A DNA stretch of 64,000 nt, taken from Desulfurococcales archaeon (GTDB lineage: Archaea > Thermoproteota > Thermoprotei_A > Sulfolobales > WAQK01). The stretch covers positions 1 to 64,000 of the forward strand of contig JALWQH010000016.1 of assembly GCA_027083135.1 (NCBI GenBank), written 5' to 3'. Under the pieces are notes generated by a model. The model did no database searches. It was not told the DNA's origin and worked only from the letters and a program-made list of their open reading frames with translations. Position numbers and translations under genes: made by a program. Every line of letters begins with the position of its first letter. Position 1 is the first letter of the stretch. Positions 1 to 9,632 of the stretch are shown piece by piece.

Positions 1-96
1 TAGCGATCATCAGCATATGAGTTGAAGATGGAAGGAAATAATTGTCAAGGCAGCTCTCCGAGCCGGAGCGAATGGCTAACTAATAGTAGCTGCTCT

Positions 97-600
97 TCAT
101 TCAGTATTCTCCAACAATTCTACGAGCACGCCTACAGTGCCTTGGATGCTGGTTTCATGCTTCTTAAAGTCTGCATCCACTGTTAGGAGAGAGCAAATCT
201 TAGTCCCCTGTTCTTTCATAGCCTTTATATACGCTATATGGAGGAGATCTAGCGTTTTCAATCCTACCGTTGACGCTAGATCAACAGCATAGCTCATGGG
301 CTTATAATGTTCCCCAAGCATTGTCCTTGAATATTCTTTCACACCTATGTATTTCAGCCTGAACCTCCTTAGAATATAGATTAGCACTGCTATAAATGCT
401 AGATGCTCATCTATGCTCAGCCTATTCGCCAGGGCTGCTATAACTTCCCTCCGCCTAGCAAGCACGCTGGCAAGCTCCACCAGGGTGAGCTCAGAGATGA
501 TTTTAGGCCTAGAGTCGCCAAGGATCTTTAGGGCCTTCTCCCGCCTGGGATCCCTGGGATCAAGGGCTGCAATTATAATGCTCGTATCCACATAGGACAA
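97..600 (-). CDS. vapC: PIN-domain ribonuclease toxin, VapC family
   Basis: ORF 167 aa; MSYVDTSIIIAALDP N-terminus, LDLLHIAYIKA and LLTVDADF acidic motifs; directly follows an RHH antitoxin. Confidence 0.85.
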   Translation of the reverse strand: MSYVDTSIIIAALDPRDPRREKALKILGDSRPKIISELTLVELASVLARRREVIAALANRLSIDEHLAFIAVLIYILRRFRLKYIGVKEYSRTMLGEHYKPMSYAVDLASTVGLKTLDLLHIAYIKAMKEQGTKICSLLTVDADFKKHETSIQGTVGVLVELLENTE

Positions 601-602
601 TT

Positions 603-884
603 CTATAGCCTCTCCCGCTCATCTAGCAGTTGCTTCAAAGCTCCTTCAAGCCTGACAGGAATATCCCCATCCATTCTTTCAAGCTCAAAGAGCCTATCTA
701 CTGTCCTTATAATAGGCTTAGCCTGCCCTATACGCTCAACACCAGCTCTTATCAAGTCTCTTAGAGCCTCGCTCCTAGACCCATATACACCAAGCTCCAC
801 CAGCTCCTCGATGAATCTAGCCAGCTCCTCATCAAGCCTAACAGGAATAACCTTACTACCCATAGCTCTCCTCCGCGTATACAT
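603..884 (-). CDS. vapB: Ribbon-helix-helix (CopG/VapB-type) antitoxin
   Basis: ORF 93 aa; VIPVRLDEELARFIEELVELGVYGSRSEALRDLIRAGVER RHH signature; adjacent to vapC. Confidence 0.8.
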   Translation of the reverse strand: MYTRRRAMGSKVIPVRLDEELARFIEELVELGVYGSRSEALRDLIRAGVERIGQAKPIIRTVDRLFELERMDGDIPVRLEGALKQLLDERERL

Positions 885-1006
885 ATATGTATACCGTTAA
901 AAACATACGCCTGCTTATAGCATAGACTATACGCTTATTTGAGTATTTAATGTATTTTAGTGCTTAGAGAGGCTTTAAACACAGTTTAAGTATCTCCTTC
1001 GTGGAA

Positions 1007-1037
1007 GCCGTCATGGGCGTAACGCCCCAGTGACGGC
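1007..1037. repeat. GC-rich imperfect inverted repeat (hairpin), possible IS200/IS605-type end
   Basis: gccgtca t gggcg taa cgccc cag tgacggc: 7-bp + 5-bp stems around a 3-nt loop, downstream of a tnpB-like relic on the minus strand. Confidence 0.45.
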
Positions 1038-1299
1038 ATATACCCTCGAAACCCATATCCAGTAGTGTGTAGGAATGTAGCCCACAATGAACAGCTAAAC
1101 CAGGTGAAGTGACTGAGAAGAGAAGCCCGTGTATGCACCTATAGCTGCTGAAAACGCCTAAAACGTGATGCGCGGACAGCCACCCTTAGGGCCTACTTGA
1201 AGCCAGACTACCTTGATAAGAGAGTATTAAAGCCTATGCAGAAGACGGTTTTCGCTTAGAACTCCTAAATAGGGTTGTTTAAGCAGTTCCTATGTTTTC

Positions 1300-1560
1300 C
1301 ACTTCACCGCGGTTCTCTGGATAGAGTTATGAGGTCATAGCGGCATTTAAGGCTAACAGCATGGATATCACACCTGCTGAAGATAAGTATGGAGGACTTG
1401 GAGGAAGGCTCCTATCACCCCATAGGGCTTTAGACAGAATGAAAATCCTAGAAGACTAAATTACCTAGGATTTAATGTAAGCGGTCATGGAGAAATCAAC
1501 GGCTTCTCAGAATAACTTAGGTGATTTCATAGAGGATATTAACATTAATCTACACGTCAG
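1300..1560 (-). pseudogene. Highly degenerate relic resembling the tnpB (IS605 OrfB) 3' end
   Basis: Minus-strand reading ...ILSKALWGDRSLPPSP... resembles ...NLLFKALRGDGSVAPSP... of the tnpB relic at 60.5 kb; 23/25-nt match between 1408-1432 and 60635-60659; boundaries approximate. Confidence 0.4.
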
Positions 1561-1680
1561 GATCTAATCCTAGGTATTAAGGGATCCTTGGCAGTAGGGA
1601 ATAAATATAGGGGTCGAAGTTATGCATTCTGGTTCTAGAAGTCATTGTTCTGTCTATTGACCGGACTACTTCTTATAAAC

Positions 1681-2768
1681 TTATAGTTCTTTTACTGCTT
1701 CAGCTATTATTGGGTCGAGTATCCTGTATTCATTGTCTTCTTTTTCTATTAGGCTTAGCTTTTGCAGTGTTTGCAGTATCCTGGATGTCTGTGCGTTTGT
1801 TAGTGGGTGGTTTACCCAGAGTTCTATGGCTTGCTTAATGTTTTTCCACCGCTTATAGCCTGTGGAGATGGCTTTTAGGGCATAAATATAGTATTTTGAC
1901 GGGAGTTTTCTTATCTCGCCTAGTGCTAGTGTCTTTGCCTCGCTAAATACTTCCCTGATTATTTCTGGGCTGGGTTTTTCGCAGTATTTGTAGCCGAAGT
2001 AGGTTAGCCATCCCGGTATGCCGTCGACTCTATCTATGATTTCCTCAATAATGCTGGGCGGAGGTCTGGCACCGCACTCGCTGAAGCCTTTTTCGAGGAA
2101 ATCCACGGATTTCTCCCTGTCAAATCTATCTATAATGAATTCATCTCTGATTCTCCCGTAGAGCCAGCTATTAGGGTTATGGAAGCCTAGGAGGTCTTCA
2201 AGTATGCCTACCTCCGAGCCAGTTACGATGAATTTTATGTTCCTCAAGTGATCATAGCAGTAGGATAATATCTTGGTGAAATCTATCCTGCCCTTACCCC
2301 CCCTCAAATATCTCAATAGCTGTGCTTCATCGACAGCAATGGTAACCACTTTACCGTTATCCTCAGCCCATTCATTTAGCCTTGCAAATATATCGGGTAT
2401 TGATAAAGCTTTCTCCCTCCAGTTGAACCTAATGGTAGTGGCACCTACCTCTACCCCCTCCAGCATCCTAAGATACTCGATGACAGTGGCCCACCTACCC
2501 CTCAGCCTGCTAAGCTCAGTGGAAAGCACCCTGTATAGCAGGTCTCTCCGAAATCCCTGCTCTTCAAAAATCCTAGCATCAATGAAAATATAGGGCAGAT
2601 CCACCCCACTGAGAAATACCTTAAGTATAGATGTTTTACCAATTCTCCTAATACCGAGCATGACCATTAAAGGCGAGCCACTCCTAGCAAACTTGTCCAA
2701 TACCCCTAGCTCCTATCCCTGTCATAAAGCTCTCCTCGACGAGTCTTAGGCCTAGGATCAAAGAGCAA
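1681..2768 (-). pseudogene. Archaeal P-loop ATPase (archaeal ATPase/AAA family) with N-terminal -1 frameshift
   Basis: ORF 1681-2700 has Walker A GIRRIGKTSI and VAVDEAQ. Upstream in another frame from TTG at 2768-2766: MLFDPRPKTRRGELYDRDR, the usual N-terminus of this family, joining ELGVLDKF after a 1-nt shift near 2712. Confidence 0.7.
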
Positions 2769-2804
2769 AGTATCACCCCTGATACAAAGTATCACCCCTG
2801 ATAC
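2767..2804. promoter_or_regulatory. Tandem palindromic operator-like repeat
   Basis: AAAGTATCACCCCTGATAC repeated head-to-tail (2767-2785, 2786-2804); each unit contains GTATCA-CCCC-TGATAC; lies at the start of the ATPase gene. Confidence 0.6.
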
Positions 2805-3053
2805 TTAATAAGAAGTATGGCTGTACCTGATTGTAATCTATTATCTTATGCTTGGAAGCATGGCTAGGAAATTGTTTCTAGGATTAGGTTCGTTATGCTG
2901 TTTTGTTGGTGATTGCCTGTGTCCATTATTTAGATTGTCCTGGCATTTTATTAGGGTACTTTGAGTATTATGACTTGGATCCCTCTTCACCCACCTTATG
3001 CTATTCAATGTTGCATCTAAGGATGAAGTTTGTTGGAGCTTATGGAAAGATGT

Positions 3054-3290
3054 CTAGCAATCCTCTTCTAGGAGTTTGAAGTACTTCTCCCTGATGAGTC
3101 CAGCCTCGGTTATTATTACTCTTATAAGCCCTGGTTTAAGCTTCTTTCCAAGATGCACTGGCACTACTATTCTAACACCTTGCCCGTTTACTAGAATTAC
3201 ATGTGAACCTCGCTGTCATATGGGCTTTAATCCCAGCTTGCCGGGAAGCTTGATAAGCTTGTAGGGGCCTATTGGCGTTATTTTAGGCAA
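3054..3290 (-). pseudogene. hicA: HicA-like mRNA interferase with one in-frame TGA
   Basis: Minus reading MPKITPIGPYKLIKLPGKLGLKPI*QRGSHVILVNGQGVRIVVPVHLGKKLKPGLIRVIITEAGLIREKYFKLLEEDC; stop at 3216-3218; TTG start overlaps the hicB stop. Confidence 0.75.
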
Positions 3291-3513
3291 TGGCTTTCAC
3301 TCTCTGTAGACCGACAACCCTACGGTTTAACGATTCCTTCCTCTCTTCCTCGGAGAGAGTTTCAAGGTACAATTCTATTGCTTCCTTAATATTCCTAATA
3401 ACCTCGTCTAGACTGTCGCCCTGTGTATGGCACCCGGGAAGCTCAGGGGCAAGGGCAATATGGCCTCCGCCCTCATCCTCCATTATGACAACGCTAAACT
3501 CATGCATCTTCAT
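3283..3513 (-). CDS. hicB: HicB-family antitoxin
   Basis: 76 aa; FSVVIMEDEGGGHIALAPELPGCHTQGDSLDEVIRNIKEAIELYLE is a typical HicB sequence. Confidence 0.85.
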   Translation of the reverse strand: MKMHEFSVVIMEDEGGGHIALAPELPGCHTQGDSLDEVIRNIKEAIELYLETLSEEERKESLNRRVVGLQRVKAIA

Positions 3514-3929
3514 AAACTAATCCCTTACTGATAGCTAAAATACACTAGCTACATTAAGTATCTCCCTAACCTTTAAAGGATGAGGATGTGTATGTTGTCA
3601 GGGAATCAATACCCATGTCACCAGCCAGGGTAAGATTATAGAGAAGACCTCCAATAACCTGTAGGGGGCCTAGAACTTTACTTGAGGGAATTCCGAAAGC
3701 CTTTGGGAAACTAAGCATAGTAAAAGAGGGCATTATTGGGGCAATTGAGGCTGCTGCGAAGGCTCCCAGGACTATTAGGGCATGAAATAATCAGCATGTT
3801 GGCTAGGAAATCAGGGTTCACTATTTTGTGCTGGCAGGGTATCCCGAGGAGAATTGTGAGGGTAGGATTAATGAAAGAGGCTAATGAGTAACCATAAGGC
3901 CGCCACGATGCTATTGGCGTCTAAGGTGG

Positions 3930-5243
3930 TTGGTGTTGTTTAAGGATGTTGCTGTATGGTGGAATACGCTTCCCATTGCTGCGAAGAGGTATATTTTGCT
4001 TCAAGCTCTCTTCATACCAGTGCTCTTTGCATGGATACTAGTGCCGTACCTCATGCTGGCGACTGGTTTAGGTGTGGCTGAAGCTGGTATAGTGTTAACT
4101 ATTGCTTCAGCAGTAGCGGCTATGGTAAACGCTTTTGTTGGCAGAACGCTTGATAGAGCTGAACCCGTAATATTCATTGCTACTTTGTCCTTTGTTGAGG
4201 GTATAGCTTATCTTATCTACATGTACGGCTTCCTGGCCAGTATACTATTGTTCGTCATTATAGCAGCTATTGTTGAGAGGCTGGCGAGAGGTTTTTACCC
4301 TGTCTTCGCTGTTTACGAGTACGATGTCTATCCCGAGGAGATTAGGGAGAAGGTGTTCGCCCTACACAACCTTATCCCGTATTTAATGCAGCTCATAACC
4401 TATCCTATAATAGGGTATGTGCTCGCCGTCCTACTGGGTAGCCTGTTTGCCCAAATAGTGTCTCTCTGCATGTTCGCCATAGCATCTATAGTGCTGGGAT
4501 TCCTCGCCTTGCTATGGCTTCCAAGAATCGGTGTAAGGAGGATAAGGGTTTCACAGCCATTACTGCTTAGAGGAATTCCAAGAGCATTCTTGAAAATGGG
4601 TCTGGCGATGATAATCTTCGGCATAGCCTTCGAACTCTGCCAACCCTTAGTAGTAGCCAATCTATTCATGAATATAGCTGGAAACCCTCTTATGGGGCTT
4701 GCCCTGTACGAAACCTTTGCAGCACTACCAGTTGTGGTGATCTCGCCTTTAATCCTACGTGTTAGCAGAGGGCATGGAGTATTAATGCTCACGCTGGGTA
4801 TGGGTCTCATAGCCTCAGCAGACCTGCTGCTCGGCTTCTCCTACAGGGTTGAGATAGCCCTTTTAGCAGCCACAGTAGCTTCTGCTGGCTATGCGCTTAT
4901 GAACCCCTTCTTCATGGACATACTCTTCTCCACAATACCGAGAGAGCATAGGGGCATGTTACTAGGCTCCTTAGCAGCTATAAGGAGGCTTGTAGGGATA
5001 GCGATGCCAGCTATAGCAGGATTCTTAGCCGAGATAAGTGCTCACCTACCCTTCATAGCAGCAGCCATCACCATGCCCGTCAGCATGAGCCTGGCACTAA
5101 GCACTGCGAAACAGCGCTATAATAAAACTAAGGAGAGCAGTCTAGCTGAACAAGCAAAATCCACAGTAACAGGGACCTCAGGGCTTCAAGAATTAAGTGC
5201 TGGATCATTTAGTGAAGATGCTCTCTGCCTATTCTCGATTTAA
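3930..5243 (+). CDS. MFS-type transporter
   Basis: 437 aa, about 12 hydrophobic segments, MFS-like loops (FVGRTLDRAEP, PREHRGMLLGSLAAIRRLVG). Confidence 0.7.
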   Translation: MVLFKDVAVWWNTLPIAAKRYILLQALFIPVLFAWILVPYLMLATGLGVAEAGIVLTIASAVAAMVNAFVGRTLDRAEPVIFIATLSFVEGIAYLIYMYGFLASILLFVIIAAIVERLARGFYPVFAVYEYDVYPEEIREKVFALHNLIPYLMQLITYPIIGYVLAVLLGSLFAQIVSLCMFAIASIVLGFLALLWLPRIGVRRIRVSQPLLLRGIPRAFLKMGLAMIIFGIAFELCQPLVVANLFMNIAGNPLMGLALYETFAALPVVVISPLILRVSRGHGVLMLTLGMGLIASADLLLGFSYRVEIALLAATVASAGYALMNPFFMDILFSTIPREHRGMLLGSLAAIRRLVGIAMPAIAGFLAEISAHLPFIAAAITMPVSMSLALSTAKQRYNKTKESSLAEQAKSTVTGTSGLQELSAGSFSEDALCLFSI

Positions 5244-5249
5244 GCAGCT

Positions 5250-5572
5250 CTATAACCTAATTATCCGTGCCTTTTTCCCTTGGGTTTGCCCTATGAGATC
5301 CTGTAACGTTTTAGATAATTCCTCATAGATTCTTTCTCCTTCTTTAGATAACTGTATTTTTGTTCTTGGACCTTTACTGGTTATTATCTTTCTAATTTCT
5401 ACTAGGCCATGCTTGAATAATATTCTAGTATTCGAGTCAAGATCACCCCATGATAGTCCTGTATATTTCTGTAATTCTGCCATGGTCATCCTGCCTCTCA
5501 GGTAAAGTATTGTTGCTATTACGAACCGTTTGGCATTGAACAGTATTCTAATTTTGGATCACTGAGGTCCAT
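5250..5572 (-). pseudogene. Winged-helix transcriptional regulator with apparent -1 frameshift near its start
   Basis: ORF 5250-5489 (MTMAELQKYTGLSWGDLDSNTRILFKHGLVE) is wHTH-like; upstream codons read MDLSDPK / IRILFNAKRFVIATILYLRGR only across a shift in the A4 run at 5552-5555. Confidence 0.6.
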
Positions 5573-5587
5573 TATATTTGGGCCTCC

Positions 5588-6256
5588 CTAAGCCTCCTCA
5601 AACACCTTTAAAGCCTCTCTTAGACTGTATACTCCAGCTATGTAGTACGCTACTAGCATACTTCCTAGCGCCAGCTTCTGGGAGGCTTCCATTACTACTA
5701 GCGGTGTGAAGGGAAGCATTATTAGCGCGGCTATAAAATGAGGAGTCAGTATATGGCTACGTTTCGCTAAATATATTGTGATCAGCGTAACAGTTAATCC
5801 AGGATGCCATACCACATTTTGTGCTCCAGGATTAACATACTCCACTAGTAGTACTATAATTATCCAGGACAAGAATACAAGGAGATTATATAATATAATT
5901 TCCTTTATATTAGAAAATAGGCTCATATATTTATTCCCGGTGAATCTGAATATCTTCTTTGCGTAAACAAAATACACCGCAGCCGAAACAATAATCCCGA
6001 GCATTGATCCTACAGAAGCTAATACGTCTTGAGGCATACCTAAGATATCGCCCAATCCTATGAAGAACTGCGATATTGCAATGATTCCAAGCATAAATCC
6101 TAGAAATAAATACACGCTCTCAATATATTCGAGGAATCTGCGTATCTTAGTTGCAAGATTGGAGATACGAGCTATCTCACTAAGATCCATGTCCTCGTCG
6201 CGTTCCCAGGCATCTTGCCGCATGAACGTCACCCATGGGAAAAGTATGGAAATCAT
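5588..6256 (-). CDS. Polytopic membrane protein paired with a wHTH regulator
   Basis: 222 aa with several hydrophobic helices; ends about 15 bp before the wHTH start. Confidence 0.6.
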   Translation of the reverse strand: MISILFPWVTFMRQDAWERDEDMDLSEIARISNLATKIRRFLEYIESVYLFLGFMLGIIAISQFFIGLGDILGMPQDVLASVGSMLGIIVSAAVYFVYAKKIFRFTGNKYMSLFSNIKEIILYNLLVFLSWIIIVLLVEYVNPGAQNVVWHPGLTVTLITIYLAKRSHILTPHFIAALIMLPFTPLVVMEASQKLALGSMLVAYYIAGVYSLREALKVFEEA

Positions 6257-6388
6257 AAGTATAAGTCAATATGCAACTCTTAAATTCAGAGAAGTCTATG
6301 ATTTACCCCGCATGTTTTAATAGGTAGCAGCCATGAATTTCTCCAAGCGGTGCAGTCACACCCCATCCTATGGGCACCACAGTGTGAA

Positions 6389-6475
6389 CACTACTTTATC
6401 TTCGATGAGAGGTTTAAGAGAATGCCACGGCTCAAAGTTAAGTCCACAACTTTCATCGAAGCCATGGCGTTGTAA
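6389..6475 (+). pseudogene. C-terminal remnant of a PIN-domain vapC
   Basis: Reads HYFIFDERFKRMPRLKVKSTTFIEAMAL*, like VapC C-termini; no intact upstream frame. Confidence 0.45.
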
Positions 6476-6806
6476 ATACTACATTACATGTATGGCTGAA
6501 TAATATGGTGTCCTTCTCAATCCCAGCTGCCTTCATAATAATACATTCAGCCCTAGGAGTATTTGCTGTGGCGTTCGCATTAATATCGTCAGGCAAGCTG
6601 CGTAAGCTCAAGGAGATAGGGTTCCCCATATCCAAGAGCCTTGAGGAAGAGGTGCTTAAAACAGCAGGCGAGAGCCAGAATGCCCAAAAACTGTTTTGAA
6701 ATTCAGTACAGGATCCGCTATGATGTTATTCTAGGTTGCGGTTCCCCCCTTCCCGATAACGTTAAGGTAATCACGGAGGGAGGGTATTAGTATTCAATGG
6801 TATATG

Positions 6807-6862
6807 TGGCGGGCCCGCGGGGATTTGAACCCCGGACCACCGGCTTAGAAGGCCGGCGCCCT
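6807..6862 (-). pseudogene. 3' fragment of tRNA-Arg(UCU)
   Basis: Minus TAGGGCGCCGGCCTTCTAAGCCGGTGGTCCGGGGTTCAAATCCCCGCGGGCCCGCCA has anticodon arm (UCU), T arm, 3' acceptor strand and CCA but no 5' acceptor strand or 5' D arm; 3' part identical to tRNA-Arg at 12605-12682. Confidence 0.85.
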
Positions 6863-7393
6863 ATAAAAGCCTCTGTGTCTAAACATTATTTGAACGGAGA
6901 CAGGGAGGAGGAAGTAGGCTTAGGTTTAAACAGTTGAGGTATGAGCTGGATACATATATACATTATTCAAATCTCCACTCTTTTTATGATAAGCGTTCAA
7001 GGTTATTTATCTCTCGTGAAATTAAAGGTTGAATTTCACTTATCAGCGTTTTAGAGCAGAACCTTAGGTATGGGTTCATTCCTCCCTAAGATTAAATAAC
7101 AAAGTTATTGAGCTACCTAAACTTAAGGTTGATCTAAGATTGGAGGCTGTTCCAGCCAACCTGTTCCCCCTCCAAGGAATACCTTCATCCAGCACATTAT
7201 GAATACCCTACAGGTTACGGGAGACCTTAAGATATGATGTCATTCACTACGACCACATTAAGGGCATCCCTTTGGGGATGATAGGGATCTGCCTCAGGGG
7301 CTTCAATGAACTTAAGCCTCACAGATAAGGAAGCCTACTATAAATCATCATGTCTTTTAAATTGTTCCCGTCTACATTTTTCATAGTATAACG

Positions 7394-7870
7394 TTAGGGA
7401 GTACTGTATTTCCTTCTCAGCTCCTGCATTATTTTCGCCAGGTTTTTACCTTCTAGTAGCTTCTCTACAGCCCACGTATCTATTGCTGTATATTCTTTGG
7501 TTTTAAGGCCATGCTTTATCAGGTTCTTGTCGTTTGTCCATATTGGGGCATTAAATCCTAGTGAGACAGCTATAAACGGGTAGTCATCTGGGTCGAATTC
7601 CTTAGCTATCTTGAGGGCTTGCTGAAGAGTCCTCACGCCAACTTCTTTTACGCTCACCACCCGTACTTTTCTGGAGAGCTTTGCTAGGAGGAGGTCTAGG
7701 GCTTCCTCAGGCACTTTCTGAACGATCTCTTCCCTATGCTCCTTGATCTCCTCGAAAACATATTTTGGGAGAAGTATTTCCAGCCCAGGATGAAGCAAAA
7801 CTCTCCTTACACGGCCCTTACGAAGAAGTGCTGCGATAACCTTGTTAGTGTCTACCACGACTTTCAGCAT
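7394..7870 (-). CDS. PIN-domain toxin, VapC-like
   Basis: LKVVVDTNKVIAALLRKGR N-terminus; DPDDYPFIAVSLGFNAPIWTNDKNL. Confidence 0.8.
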   Translation of the reverse strand: MLKVVVDTNKVIAALLRKGRVRRVLLHPGLEILLPKYVFEEIKEHREEIVQKVPEEALDLLLAKLSRKVRVVSVKEVGVRTLQQALKIAKEFDPDDYPFIAVSLGFNAPIWTNDKNLIKHGLKTKEYTAIDTWAVEKLLEGKNLAKIMQELRRKYSTP

Positions 7871-8090
7871 CCCACCTCTCCCGCACTCCCTCCTTAATTA
7901 TTTTATCCAGCCTCTTAATGGATTCTTCATCCAGCCTGGATTCCTCGGTGAGCTTATCTAAGGCCAGTATTGTTGTAAGGTAATCGATTACCTCCCTGCG
8001 AACAGCTTCCGAGACAGCGAGCCGAAGCAATGGCTCCTTCTTGAGGAGTGCAGCAACCTCTTCAGGAACTTCAACCGTGACGCGGGTCAC
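7845..8090 (-). CDS. VapB-like antitoxin
   Basis: 81 aa; TRVTVEVPEEVAALLKKEPLLRLAVSEAVRREVIDYL; overlaps vapC by 26 bp. Confidence 0.65.
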   Translation of the reverse strand: MTRVTVEVPEEVAALLKKEPLLRLAVSEAVRREVIDYLTTILALDKLTEESRLDEESIKRLDKIIKEGVRERWDAESRGRH

Positions 8091-8779
8091 TTAAACCCCT
8101 AATATAGGTGGTTCCCGCAACCCTAATATGGTTTAGTAATGAATGCTGGCTCACAGCATTAGGCAGGGGAGGCATCCTGATCCTGTTTTAATGAGGCACT
8201 GAGAACGACCAATAATTACTTGGTGGCACTAGGATGCTGTTCGCTCTTTCTTGATTGCTTCATTCCTCACACTAATCCTGGTTCACTAAGTAATTCAGAA
8301 GCGATAGCAGTCTACTAAGCTTCCTAGCACTCCTATATCTCTGTAGATATAGAGTTAATGTAGAGCCCCCTAAGCTTGCCACTTCTCCAAAATACTTAAG
8401 GTGATATCGCAAGGCTTCTCACTAAAATAGTAGCTCTGGAGGTATAAAATACCATCAAGGTGGCTGAAGAAAGCTTGTATGAAGAGTATTTAAGTGACGG
8501 GTCTACAGGAATTGGGAACCCGGGATCACAGGCTCCGCAGACTGGCTCTTAAAAGGGGGATTGTCCCACTACTATCCATTGCTTTGGGACATTTTATAAC
8601 ACATTTATATAGTATACCTGCTGGAGTAACGCATGGGGCGTTCTAACACTTACCCTACTATAGTAGCAATTTACACTGTTCTCTCAGTATATTGTATGCT
8701 TCATCCTTATCACTCATGCTCTACCGGGATGGCGGGTTGACGCTTGTTTGGTAGTGGCTGTACTGCTCACTTGCGTTTA

Positions 8780-9499
8780 TCATTTGGCTGGCGGTCCCGG
8801 CAAGGGCGAAGAACGCCAGCCAGAGCAATGCGACAACTTGTAAATTATGATTCCTCCAATATTCATGGCTGAATGGCCTGCTATGACTGGAATTAGTGAA
8901 TTAGTGGCGGTTTTCAAGTAGCTTAGCAGTAATCCTATTATGAATACCTCTGCCAGTAAAATAGCCTGCTTCTTTAAGGGCTGTAAATGGATTAGCATGA
9001 ATAATAGTGCTGGTACGATGACTGTAATGTAGGCTGGTTCATTATGTATTATTAAGTAGCCTTCAAGTAAGCCTCTAAAGAGGATCTCCTCGCCCAATGG
9101 AGCTATAATCAATAATGTAAGGATAGTCAATGCTCTATGCTCGTTGAATAGCTGTGTTGGAGCCAGAGCTGTATCGACAGCATATTTCTCGTTCATATAA
9201 TTCATTATAAGTGATAATGTTAGTAGAGAGGAAAATACGATCAGACTGGTGTTCAAACTTTTTTGATCAGCAGTGAAAGTCATTGTATTGTTTAACTTGA
9301 ACAAATATGCAACTGAAAAAGACAGGACTATAAATAATGCTTGTATAGTTAGCCCAATATATAGAACTCTACTATGCCTCCAGGCTATTCTGGAACCAAT
9401 AATTCCTCCAAGTATTGATGAAGGTATAAACACTATAGCCCACAGGAATACAGCGTATACAATATTGAATATTGTTGTACTTAATGGCATTTTCTCCAC
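8780..9499 (-). CDS. CPBP (CAAX/Abi) family intramembrane metalloprotease
   Basis: Membrane protein with GEEILFRGLLEGYL, FMLIH and AGHSAMNIGG motifs. Confidence 0.8.
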   Translation of the reverse strand: MEKMPLSTTIFNIVYAVFLWAIVFIPSSILGGIIGSRIAWRHSRVLYIGLTIQALFIVLSFSVAYLFKLNNTMTFTADQKSLNTSLIVFSSLLTLSLIMNYMNEKYAVDTALAPTQLFNEHRALTILTLLIIAPLGEEILFRGLLEGYLIIHNEPAYITVIVPALLFMLIHLQPLKKQAILLAEVFIIGLLLSYLKTATNSLIPVIAGHSAMNIGGIIIYKLSHCSGWRSSPLPGPPAK

Positions 9500-9632
9500 C
9501 AGGGCATTATTCTCTTCTACGCCATGTGAGGGATGATGCTGGGACTAATAATGGGGCTAAAAAGTCTGTGGTCCAGACGATCATGCTATTATAAAGCTTA
9601 AACTGGGAGATTATAGTAAGTGATGCTGAGCT

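Noticed and set aside
3076-3264. Plus-strand 62-aa ORF
   Set aside because: Antisense to the hicA-like reading frame, which has clear family similarity
6505-6699. 64-aa plus ORF with a hydrophobic N-terminus
   Set aside because: Short, in a decayed region, no recognisable family; insufficient support
6807-6862. tRNA-Arg 3' fragment as a split-tRNA half gene
   Set aside because: No GC-rich complementary leader at the junction (sequence is TTTTATA) and the TATA-like run is too close to act as its promoter; a recombination remnant fits better, though a separate 5' half elsewhere cannot be excluded
8333-8352. CTATATCT-CTGT-AGATATAG hairpin
   Set aside because: Short AT-rich dyad with no context; likely chance
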